Assembly (NCBI GenBank): GCA_040376605.1
Contig: JBEIQI010000097.1
Coordinates: forward strand, 1-10,147
Length of the DNA stretch: 10,147 nucleotides
Reading direction: 5' to 3'
Origin: JANWKQ01 sp040376605
GTDB taxonomy: Bacteria; Bacteroidota; Bacteroidia; CAIKAF01
Shown here: positions 1 through 5,430 of the stretch, one piece after another
How the letters are laid out: every line of letters begins with the position of its first letter
Numbering within the stretch: the stretch's first letter is position 1
Program-made: the position numbers and the translations under genes
Notes under the pieces: model-generated
What the model was told of the DNA's origin: nothing
The model's input: only the letters and a program-made list of their open reading frames with translations
Databases searched by the model: none

Positions 1-348
1 AAATTCTTGCCCTTTAGCACGATTTGGAGCAGCTTGATCTGATTGTTGTTGCTGCATAGTTTGCATATTTCTTTTTTGTAATTCTTGAAATACCAACTCC
101 ATTTCTTCATTGGTCATTAAAGGCTTACCACCAGAACTATCCGCCAAAGCATCAATGATACCTTTGTACATAAGATCTTTATCGAGCTTAACATCCATTT
201 TATTTAATGATCTGGTTACATCATAACCTACTGCATAACTAAGCTTCTGTTCAAAGGTTTCTAATTTATAGTCTCCTTTACCTTCTGACTTTTTTCCACA
301 TGAAGCAAGAAGTAAAGCTGCAAATCCGAATACAAATAATTTTTTCAT
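1..348 (-). CDS. FKBP-type peptidyl-prolyl isomerase lipoprotein, N-terminal part (cut by window edge)
   Basis: Reading the minus strand from the ATG at 348 gives 116 open codons running off the left edge. Residues 1-17 are a lipoprotein signal, with the lipobox LLASC ending at Cys17, so the protein should be lipid-anchored in the envelope. Residues 35-44 (KLSYAVGYDV), the following Lys/Asp-rich helix, a KGIIDAL stretch (62-68) and the MTNEEM segment (78-83) match the dimerisation domain found N-terminal to FKBP domains in FkpA/Mip-type proteins. A Gln-rich helix (94-105) leads to AKGQEF, the usual lead-in to the catalytic FKBP domain, which would lie outside the window. The family catalyses cis-trans isomerisation of prolyl bonds and acts as a chaperone for exported proteins. 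A -7 box lies just upstream (368-375). I am sure of the family from the N-terminal domain, but the catalytic part is unseen. Confidence 0.85.
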   Translation of the reverse strand, partial: MKKLFVFGFAALLLASCGKKSEGKGDYKLETFEQKLSYAVGYDVTRSLNKMDVKLDKDLMYKGIIDALADSSGGKPLMTNEEMELVFQELQKRNMQTMQQQQSDQAAPNRAKGQEF

Positions 349-367
349 CTTAAAATTTAAATTTTGG

Positions 368-375
368 CAAATATA
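368..375 (-). promoter_or_regulatory. Bacteroidota -7 promoter box for the FKBP lipoprotein gene
   Basis: The minus strand reads TATATTTG, an exact TAnnTTTG match, 19 bases before the ATG. Transcription would start near 364 and leave a short AT-rich leader. No TTG is found 17-23 bases upstream, so only half of the promoter is recognisable. Confidence 0.5.
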
Positions 376-395
376 AGAATATAGAATTGTGTTTG

Positions 396-420
396 ATGGT
401 GAAGGCTATAATTGCACCAT
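396..420. repeat. Imperfectly spaced inverted repeat ATGGTG-N13-CACCAT
   Basis: Six-base arms at 396-401 and 415-420 flank a 13-base AT-rich spacer. The repeat lies just upstream of the FKBP -7 box and downstream of the candidate small RNA terminator. It could be an operator for the FKBP gene or a chance repeat; there is no T-tract that would make it a terminator. Confidence 0.25.
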
Positions 421-440
421 TTCAAAACCGGTACCTGTTA

Positions 441-470
441 AAATGAGAAAACCCCCGCGGAGAGCAGGGG
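441..470 (-). terminator. Intrinsic terminator of the candidate small RNA
   Basis: On the minus strand, CCCC (470-467), a bulged base, GC, the five-base loop TCTCC, GC and GGGG (456-453) form a compact GC-rich stem. It is followed by one more G and then TTTTCTCATTT. The opposite strand has no T-tract after the hairpin, which fixes the orientation as minus. Confidence 0.6.
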
Positions 471-531
471 TAATCTCAAACCAACCCAAATCAAGATTAT
501 ATATATGTTAAATAGATAACTAACTAAAACA
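441..531 (-). ncRNA. Candidate small RNA with two hairpins, intergenic
   Basis: An exact -7 box (TACCTTTG, 535-542, minus) predicts a start near 529-531. The transcript would run about 90 bases to an intrinsic terminator. Reading the minus strand, a first hairpin has arms AATCTT (498-493) and GAGATT (477-472) around a 15-base G/T-rich loop, GATTTGGGTTGGTTT. It is followed directly by a second, GC-rich hairpin (470-453) and TTTTCTC. The transcript contains no ATG-started frame of note. It may be a trans-acting regulatory RNA whose G-rich loop is the pairing region, or an attenuator-like leader, although the strong terminator sits more than 100 bases before the FKBP ATG. I cannot assign it to a named family. 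Confidence 0.45.
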
Positions 532-534
532 ATA

Positions 535-542
535 CAAAGGTA
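535..542 (-). promoter_or_regulatory. Bacteroidota -7 promoter box for the candidate small RNA
   Basis: The minus strand reads TACCTTTG, an exact TAnnTTTG match, with AT-rich sequence upstream. The expected TTG element is not clear; the best nearby string is GTTTAGG. The box points at the two-hairpin region and sits about 65 bases from the terminator stem. Confidence 0.45.
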
Positions 543-713
543 CAATTAAATTTGAATCCTAAACGGATTTAAATGCATTAATTCTCAATGAAAACCCATA
601 AATATTCATTAAAAAACTGTTTTTCAGGCATTTATTTTTTTTGACATTAGGCAATTTTAACGTTAAATAAGATAAGATCCAGGATAATTTGCACCTTTAA
701 CCCACCGTACAAA
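543..713. other. AT-rich intergenic stretch upstream of the methyltransferase-fold gene
   Basis: With the small RNA region this fills the 365-base gap between the divergent FKBP lipoprotein and the gene at 714. It should contain that gene's promoter, but no exact TAnnTTTG box is present on the plus strand. The closest string is TAATTTG at 685-691, one base short of consensus. A TTGACA at 641-646 has no convincing partner. I see no repeat or conserved gene here. Confidence 0.4.
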
Positions 714-1379
714 ATGTCTAAAATCAAAAAAATATTGAGCATGGCTTTGGGAATTCCTATTCGGAAATACCATAGCGATTATAGCGGCAACCTATATATT
801 ACCATGGAAAATGGTAAGAAGGTGCTCAATACTGATTCTGTTAATTATTCATATAACAGCCTGCATAGGGTATTTCAGTCTGCTTTTGATAAATCATCTC
901 TTACCAAAGGAGGTACATTAACTACCCTCATATTAGGTCTGGGCGCCGGCAGTATCATAGAGATTTTAAGGAAAGAATACCATACATCCGGTAATATCAC
1001 AGCCGTGGATATCGATCCTGTAATCATTGAGATTGCCCAATCGGAATTTAATATACACCAATTTGATCCGGTCGAAATTGTACATGCCGATGCTTTGGAT
1101 TTTTTAAAAACCGACACCGGTTTATACCATCTTATTTGCATGGATTTATTTATTAATGAAACGGTCCCATTACAATTTCTGAACTTCCAATTTATCCATG
1201 ACCTCATCACTCGGTTAACCAACCACGGAAGACTTTACATCAATATCATGTTGGTAAATGAAGGAATCAAAAAAACCTTCCGTGAAATTTACGATGAGAT
1301 AAAACATACCACTGAATTAAGCAAGGTTGAAATCATCCAACTAGAAGAAAATAATGTTGTTTTGATGGTTATAAAATAG
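714..1379 (+). CDS. Spermidine-synthase-like class I SAM-dependent methyltransferase-fold protein
   Basis: The 221-residue protein has a short N-terminal beta region (about 17-50), as in the spermidine synthase family, followed by a Rossmann-type fold. Motif I is LGLGAGS (74-80), the acidic loop that binds the ribose is VDIDP (98-102), HADALDFL is 124-131, and the segment around Asp144 (ICMDLF, 141-146) occupies the place of the catalytic-loop Asp in SpeE. It is shorter than SpeE (about 290 residues) and lacks the clear SpeE substrate-binding signatures. It may therefore be an aminopropyl- or methyl-transferase of unknown substrate rather than a true spermidine synthase. No signal peptide is visible, so it is cytosolic. 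The zinc-ribbon gene follows after 33 bases on the same strand with no terminator between, which suggests co-transcription. The fold is secure; the reaction is not. Confidence 0.75.
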   Translation: MSKIKKILSMALGIPIRKYHSDYSGNLYITMENGKKVLNTDSVNYSYNSLHRVFQSAFDKSSLTKGGTLTTLILGLGAGSIIEILRKEYHTSGNITAVDIDPVIIEIAQSEFNIHQFDPVEIVHADALDFLKTDTGLYHLICMDLFINETVPLQFLNFQFIHDLITRLTNHGRLYINIMLVNEGIKKTFREIYDEIKHTTELSKVEIIQLEENNVVLMVIK

Positions 1380-1412
1380 TTTTTATGTAATTTCAATATT
1401 CAATTAATACCT

Positions 1413-1775
1413 ATGACCCCAACCAAGTGTTTAGATTGTGGCGAAGAGCTAATTGGTAGAATCGATAAAAAATTTTGTAACGATTTATGCCGAAACAATT
1501 ACAACAATAAACTAAATAAAGACACCAATAACCTGGTGCGCAACATCAATAATATATTACGCCGAAACCGCAGAATCTTAGCGGAGTTAACCCCCAATGG
1601 TAAAGCGAAAATTCCGAAGGAAAAAATGATACTTAAGGGATTTAACTTTAACTTCTATACCAGTATATATACTACCAAAACAGGAAATACCTATTATTTC
1701 TGTTACGAATATGGTTATCTCAACTTAGAGGATGATTACCTTGCTTTAGTAAAGAATGAAAGAGTAAAGGAATAA
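1413..1775 (+). CDS. Small zinc-ribbon protein conserved in Bacteroidota, function unknown
   Basis: The 120-residue protein opens with a treble-clef or zinc-ribbon-like module: Cys6 and Cys9, then Cys22 and Cys26 (KCLDCG, then FCNDLCRNNY), a C-x2-C-x12-C-x3-C pattern suited to one zinc ion. Next comes an Asn- and Arg-rich helical stretch (about 38-60, including NILRRNRRIL). The C-terminal part is aromatic-rich (FNFNFYTSIYTT and TYYFCYEYGYL, about 73-105) and probably beta-stranded. I recognise the overall layout as a conserved Bacteroidota protein type, related at its N-terminus to DUF2116-like zinc ribbons, without a known role. The basic middle helix could suit nucleic-acid contact, but that is inference. 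It follows the methyltransferase-fold gene closely and probably shares its transcript. There is no signal peptide and no Shine-Dalgarno. Confidence 0.75.
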   Translation: MTPTKCLDCGEELIGRIDKKFCNDLCRNNYNNKLNKDTNNLVRNINNILRRNRRILAELTPNGKAKIPKEKMILKGFNFNFYTSIYTTKTGNTYYFCYEYGYLNLEDDYLALVKNERVKE

Positions 1776-1781
1776 AGAATT

Positions 1782-1805
1782 CATGCAGGTCATTCCCAGC
1801 ATGGG
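1782..1805 (+). promoter_or_regulatory. Possible upstream activator site for the sigma-54 promoter
   Basis: Two overlapping inverted repeats lie here: CATGC (1782-1786) with GCATG (1799-1803), and CCCA-GCA-TGGG (1795-1805). They sit about 115-140 bases before the predicted sigma-54 start at 1920, within the usual distance range for enhancer-binding activators. There is no following T-tract, so it is not a good terminator for the upstream genes. No specific activator can be named. Confidence 0.25.
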
Positions 1806-1892
1806 CCACAGCGCATATGTCATTCATCGAGGCCTGTTAATTTTTGGCAAATAAGAGGGTATTTTTCAATGATAAATTTGAGTACCTCAATT

Positions 1893-1909
1893 TTGGCACA
1901 GCCATTGCA
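1893..1909 (+). promoter_or_regulatory. Sigma-54 (RpoN) -24/-12 promoter
   Basis: The sequence TTGGCACAGCCATTGCA matches the sigma-54 consensus YTGGCACGrNNNTTGCW at every specified position but one. The invariant GG and GC are exactly 12 bases apart (G1896 to C1908). Transcription should begin near 1920, 12 bases before the ATG at 1932. Sigma-54 promoters need an ATP-dependent enhancer-binding activator, so expression is probably switched by a dedicated signal. Confidence 0.75.
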
Positions 1910-1931
1910 CTACCCTATGAAAATGGAATAT

Positions 1932-2168
1932 ATGAAACGTATGATTGTATTATCAGCTTTGATTTTTTTATTAGCAGGAGGACTTAGTGCTCAGCTAGTA
2001 CAAACTCAAAAATTAAAGGTTCAATCTAAACCAGTTAGCAGCACCGCCGTAAATCGAAATTCGGTTTATATAGATGCCAATACCATGCAGGTAAAATTGG
2101 TTAAAACCAGAATGGCTTTTAAAACCGTTCAAGCAACCTCCTTAAAAAGGAAAAAAGGTAAAAAATAA
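1932..2168 (+). CDS. Small, strongly basic secreted protein, function unknown
   Basis: I chose the ATG at 1932, giving 78 residues. It puts the basic start of the signal peptide at the N-terminus (MKRMIVLSALIFLLAGGLSA, cleavage likely before Gln21), and the predicted sigma-54 transcript begins near 1920. The longer frame from 1869 would start upstream of that promoter. By eye the mature part of about 58 residues has 11 Lys and 3 Arg against a single Asp, ending in the tail KRKKGKK, so it is highly cationic. It contains no Cys and no transmembrane segment after the signal. No family is recognised. A role at an acidic surface such as LPS, polysaccharide or extracellular DNA fits the charge but is inference. 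The gene stands alone between its own promoter and a strong terminator. Confidence 0.7.
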   Translation: MKRMIVLSALIFLLAGGLSAQLVQTQKLKVQSKPVSSTAVNRNSVYIDANTMQVKLVKTRMAFKTVQATSLKRKKGKK

Positions 2169-2201
2169 ATATTCACGTTCTTTTCTCATAACGCTGCAGG
2201 T

Positions 2202-2240
2202 AAGAGGAGGTTTCGCAAGGAATCTCCTCTTCTTTATTTA
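2202..2240 (+). terminator. Strong intrinsic terminator with GCAA tetraloop
   Basis: AAGAGGAGGTTTC (2202-2214) pairs with GGAATCTCCTCTT (2219-2231) as a 13-bp stem with two wobble pairs, capped by GCAA, a GNRA tetraloop. It is followed by CTTTATTTAT. It closes the small basic protein gene. The stop codon of the convergent HAD gene (2234-2236) lies two bases beyond the stem, so the same hairpin may also protect or end that transcript, though the other side is not T-rich. Confidence 0.8.
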
Positions 2241-2869
2241 TGCGATATATAATTTAATTCAGTCATTAACTGAATAACATCCATTTTCTGATTCATCAAT
2301 TGATAAGCTTGAATTCCCGTATTGCGCGCCCCTTCGATATTTTCGGGCATATCATCAATAAAAACGACATCTTCAGGTTCACATTGTAATTGATCTAAAA
2401 CCCAGGTATAGGTTCCGGTATCAGGCTTTCGTCTGCCAATTACATGCGAATAAAAATATAGATCAAAATAGGTTCTTGGATCTGTATTAAAAGCAGTCCG
2501 AAAATTATCTTCAAAATAACCAGCATGCAAATCATTGATATTGCTCAGTAAATGAACCTTATAATGCAGCCTCAGTTGCTTTAGCATGGTAAGCCTTTCA
2601 TGCGGTAAATCCTTAATGATGCTATTCCATATCGAAATAATGTCCTTTTCTGTAAAACCTGGCTTTAAATAGGCCGAAAGACTTGCCAAAAACTCACTGG
2701 TTCCAATGGCTCCAATTTCATACTTAGGAACAATATCGAATTTTATGAGCCTTACTTGCTCTTCATTCAGGTTCATAATAGAACCAAAACCCGCAGAAAT
2801 CCTATTTAAATCGATATTGAGAAGAACTCCTCCCAAGTCAAAAATAATATGCTTTACTCCATTATTCAT
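2234..2869 (-). CDS. HAD subfamily IA hydrolase, YihX-like phosphatase
   Basis: The 211-residue cytosolic protein is numbered from the ATG at 2869. HAD motif I is FDLGGVLLNID (10-20) with nucleophile Asp11; motif II is LLSN (107-110, Ser109); motif III is Lys148 in GRRKPD; motif IV is IDD (171-173) followed by MPENIEGA. The cap is the helical insertion at about 21-100. Position D+2 is Gly13 rather than Asp, as in E. coli YihX (alpha-glucose-1-phosphate phosphatase), which this resembles along its length; the substrate here is unknown. A frame 13 codons longer begins at 2908, but an exact -7 box (2875-2882) lies inside that extension, so 2869 is the better start. The transcript would be nearly leaderless. 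It is divergent from hppA. Confidence 0.85.
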   Translation of the reverse strand: MNNGVKHIIFDLGGVLLNIDLNRISAGFGSIMNLNEEQVRLIKFDIVPKYEIGAIGTSEFLASLSAYLKPGFTEKDIISIWNSIIKDLPHERLTMLKQLRLHYKVHLLSNINDLHAGYFEDNFRTAFNTDPRTYFDLYFYSHVIGRRKPDTGTYTWVLDQLQCEPEDVVFIDDMPENIEGARNTGIQAYQLMNQKMDVIQLMTELNYISHK

Positions 2870-2874
2870 GGATT

Positions 2875-2908
2875 CAAAGATAAACTTCCAATATGAATGA
2901 ATTGTCAA
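2875..2908 (-). promoter_or_regulatory. Bacteroidota promoter for the HAD phosphatase gene
   Basis: The minus strand has TTG (2908-2906, within ATTGACA), 23 bases, then TATCTTTG (2882-2875), an exact TAnnTTTG. The predicted start falls within a few bases of the ATG at 2869, which supports that start and implies a leaderless or nearly leaderless mRNA. Confidence 0.55.
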
Positions 2909-2930
2909 TATTAGGTAATCATAAAGTGAT

Positions 2931-2962
2931 TTTGGGTTTTTTCAGCAAAAATGATACTTTTG
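2931..2962 (+). promoter_or_regulatory. Bacteroidota promoter for hppA
   Basis: TTTG (2931-2934), 20 bases, then TACTTTTG (2955-2962) match both elements and the spacing of the primary sigma factor consensus. Transcription should begin near 2966, about 22 bases before the ATG at 2988. This is the best complete promoter of its type in the window. Confidence 0.7.
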
Positions 2963-2987
2963 CGGCTTCGTAAAAATAGAACGTTGT

Positions 2988-5312
2988 ATGGAAAACCTTG
3001 TTTACATTATTCCACTTTTTGGTGTCCTTGCCCTCATTTATACCTTTATTAAGTTTGCCTGGGTTGGTAAACAGGACGCAGGTAATGATAAAATGAAAAC
3101 CATTGCCAAAGCAATTGCCGATGGAGCCATGGCCTTTTTGAAAGCTGAATACCGAGTTTTAGCCATTTTCGTAGTTATAGCCGGTATCCTTTTGGGAGTT
3201 ATTTCAACCGTAGAAGGTATCAAGTCGGAACATTCACATTGGTTTATTGTAGTTGCCTTTGTTATAGGTGCTTTTTTTAGTGCACTTGCCGGATTTATTG
3301 GAATGCGTGTTGCAACTAAAGCGAATGTTAGAACGGCTAATGCAGCTAAAACATCCTTAAGCAAAGCTTTAAAGGTTTCTTTTACAGGAGGAACCGTTAT
3401 GGGTATGGGAGTTGCTGGATTGGCTGTATTAGGTTTAAGTATGCTTTTTGCCTTATTATATAATTGGTTCATGGGCGGTCAGTGGACTGGAAATGATGGA
3501 ATGACCAAAGTTTTGGAAGCGCTTGCCGGTTTCTCCTTAGGTGCAGAATCAATTGCCCTTTTTGCCCGTGTAGGTGGTGGAATTTATACGAAAGCGGCGG
3601 ATGTAGGTGCTGACCTTGTAGGAAAAGTTGAAGCTGGTATTCCAGAGGATGATCCTCGTAACCCTGCAACCATTGCAGATAACGTGGGTGATAACGTTGG
3701 TGATGTAGCCGGTATGGGTGCTGACTTGTTTGGTTCATATGTAGCAACCGTTTTAGCAGCTATGGTGCTTGGAAACTATGTGATTAGGGATATGGGTGGT
3801 TCCATAGATGATCAATTTGGTGGTATCGGACCTATCGTACTTCCTATGCTTCTTGCAGGCTTAGGAATTGTTTTCTCCTTAATAGGTTTCTTCTTTGTAA
3901 ACGTAAAAGATGACAAAGGTGCTAATGAAAGTACTGTTCAAGCTGCCTTAAATAAAGGAAACTGGGGATCAATCATACTAACTTTAGTAGCGGCCTATTT
4001 TGTTATAGACTGGATGCTTCCAAAAACAATGATGATGAATTTCTTCGGAGAAGGTATTGTTGAAATCACCTCTATTCGAGTATTTGGCGCGGTATGCGTT
4101 GGTATGTTTGTTGGAGGGGTGATCTCCTTTATTACTGAGTTTTATACCGGGATGAATGGAAAGCCGGTTAGAGGAGTGGTTCAAAAATCTGGAACTGGCG
4201 CAGCCACCAACATTATTGCCGGATTATCCTTAGGTATGATGAGTACCTTTATGCCAGTAATTCTTTTTGCTGGAGCTATTTGGGGGTCTTATGCCCTAGC
4301 AGGTTTTTATGGTGTAGCCATAGCAGCATCTGCAATGATGGCAACCACCGCCATGCAATTAGCCATCGACGCCTTTGGCCCTATTGCAGACAATGCGGGT
4401 GGAATCGCTGAAATGAGCGAATTACCAAAAGAAGTAAGAGAAAAAACGGATATATTAGATACGGTAGGTAATACAACTGCAGCTATTGGTAAAGGTTTTG
4501 CCATTGCATCTGCTGCTCTTACCGCATTGGCCCTTTTTGCTGCCTATGTAACATTCACAGGTATTGATGGAATCAATATTTATAAAGCTAAAGTATTAGC
4601 CGCTTTATTTGTAGGAGGTATGATTCCGGTAGTATTTTCAGCCTTAGCAATGAGTTCAGTTGGAAAAGCAGCTATGCAAATGGTTACTGAGGTACGTCGC
4701 CAATTCCGTGAAATTCCTGGAATTCTTGAGGGTACCGGTAAACCGGATTATGAAAAATGTGTTGAAATATCTACCAAGGCCGCTATCAAAGAAATGATGC
4801 TTCCTGGAGCTATTACCATTATTAGTCCAATTATAATTGGTTTTGCAATGGGTGCAGAAGCTTTAGGAGCTTATATGGCGGGTGTTTGTGTAAGTGGTGT
4901 ATTATGGGCATTGTTCCAAAATAATGCAGGTGGTGCTTGGGATAATGCAAAAAAATCATTTGAAAAAGGAGTTGAAATAGAAGGTCAAAAATTCTATAAA
5001 GGTTCCGAACCTCACAAAGCTGCTGTAACTGGCGACACGGTGGGTGATCCTTTCAAAGATACCTCAGGGCCGTCGATGAATATTCTTATTAAGTTAACTT
5101 GTTTGGTGGGATTGGTAATTGCTCCAATTTTACCTAAAGCAATCAAAGCTGATAAACAATATCCATCAAACGGTTTGGTGCCTTATCAAATAAACAACAC
5201 CGATCAAGAAATTAATTTTAAGAATGCTTTGGTTCTGAATAATGAAGACTTTTATCTCACCTATGCATATAATAAAGGATTTAAATCTTCGCAGGAATCC
5301 GAAAATAAATAA
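2988..5312 (+). CDS. hppA: Membrane-bound ion-translocating pyrophosphatase (K+-dependent type)
   Basis: The 774-residue multi-helix membrane protein splits cytosolic pyrophosphate and pumps H+ or Na+ across the cytoplasmic membrane. Signatures include Asp209, Lys213 and Glu215 of the DxxxKxE motif, DDPRNP (221-226), DNVGDNVGD (231-239), Asp245 (GADLFG) and the C-terminal GDPFKDTSGP (686-695) with Lys702 beyond. GNTTAAIGKG (494-503) has Ala498 where K+-independent enzymes carry Lys, so K+ dependence is expected. The gate Glu usually placed 3 or 7 residues after Asp245 is absent (Gly248, Ala252); instead Glu187 occurs on the preceding helix (LGAESIALF). This layout is what I recall for Flavobacterium johnsoniae-type H+-PPases, so H+ pumping is the likelier activity. 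A polar tail of about 50 residues (722-774) extends beyond the usual end. It has its own promoter and terminator. Confidence 0.97.
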   Translation: MENLVYIIPLFGVLALIYTFIKFAWVGKQDAGNDKMKTIAKAIADGAMAFLKAEYRVLAIFVVIAGILLGVISTVEGIKSEHSHWFIVVAFVIGAFFSALAGFIGMRVATKANVRTANAAKTSLSKALKVSFTGGTVMGMGVAGLAVLGLSMLFALLYNWFMGGQWTGNDGMTKVLEALAGFSLGAESIALFARVGGGIYTKAADVGADLVGKVEAGIPEDDPRNPATIADNVGDNVGDVAGMGADLFGSYVATVLAAMVLGNYVIRDMGGSIDDQFGGIGPIVLPMLLAGLGIVFSLIGFFFVNVKDDKGANESTVQAALNKGNWGSIILTLVAAYFVIDWMLPKTMMMNFFGEGIVEITSIRVFGAVCVGMFVGGVISFITEFYTGMNGKPVRGVVQKSGTGAATNIIAGLSLGMMSTFMPVILFAGAIWGSYALAGFYGVAIAASAMMATTAMQLAIDAFGPIADNAGGIAEMSELPKEVREKTDILDTVGNTTAAIGKGFAIASAALTALALFAAYVTFTGIDGINIYKAKVLAALFVGGMIPVVFSALAMSSVGKAAMQMVTEVRRQFREIPGILEGTGKPDYEKCVEISTKAAIKEMMLPGAITIISPIIIGFAMGAEALGAYMAGVCVSGVLWALFQNNAGGAWDNAKKSFEKGVEIEGQKFYKGSEPHKAAVTGDTVGDPFKDTSGPSMNILIKLTCLVGLVIAPILPKAIKADKQYPSNGLVPYQINNTDQEINFKNALVLNNEDFYLTYAYNKGFKSSQESENK

Positions 5313-5326
5313 ATTGATATAAGGGG

Positions 5327-5351
5327 AAAGCAACTTAATGGTTGCTTTTTT
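5327..5351 (+). terminator. Intrinsic terminator after hppA
   Basis: AAAGCAAC (5327-5334) and GTTGCTTT (5341-5348) form an 8-bp perfect stem with loop TTAATG. The run of T continues to 5351. It lies 15 bases after the hppA stop and separates it from the fabH-like gene. Confidence 0.85.
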
Positions 5352-5370
5352 CTTGAACTAATATTAACAG

Positions 5371-5397
5371 TAAATTTGCAAATGACTATTATTTTTG
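5371..5397 (+). promoter_or_regulatory. Two tandem -7 boxes upstream of the fabH-like gene
   Basis: TAAATTTG (5371-5378) and TATTTTTG (5390-5397) are both exact TAnnTTTG strings, giving starts near 5382 and 5401 before the ATG at 5431. Neither has a TTG at the usual 17-23-base spacing; a TTG at 5353 is 15 bases from the first. One or both may be used. Confidence 0.4.
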
Positions 5398-5430
5398 ATA
5401 GCATCGTAAAATAAAACCAAAACCTCACTG

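Noticed and set aside
588..644. An 18-codon ATG frame in the intergenic region before the methyltransferase-fold gene
   Set aside because: Very low-complexity AT-rich sequence, no promoter or ribosome signal, and no recognisable peptide.
641..669. TTGACA followed 17 bases later by TAAATA, like an E. coli sigma-70 promoter
   Set aside because: The -10 match is poor and the Bacteroidota primary sigma factor uses TAnnTTTG, which is absent here; likely chance in AT-rich DNA.
1841..1852. TTTTTGGCAAAT, similar to the string at the FKBP promoter (363-371)
   Set aside because: On the minus strand it lacks two bases of the TAnnTTTG box, and it would fire into the end of a convergent gene. As sigma-54 it has no GC at -12.
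1869..1931. In-frame upstream start extending the small basic protein to 99 residues
   Set aside because: It would place 21 residues in front of a normal signal peptide and would begin upstream of the sigma-54 promoter (1893-1909), so the transcript would not contain it.
3038..3472. Open frame of 144 codons antisense within hppA
   Set aside because: A shadow of the strongly conserved pyrophosphatase frame; no family resemblance and no promoter. The same applies to the other antisense frames in hppA, fabH and the PKD gene.
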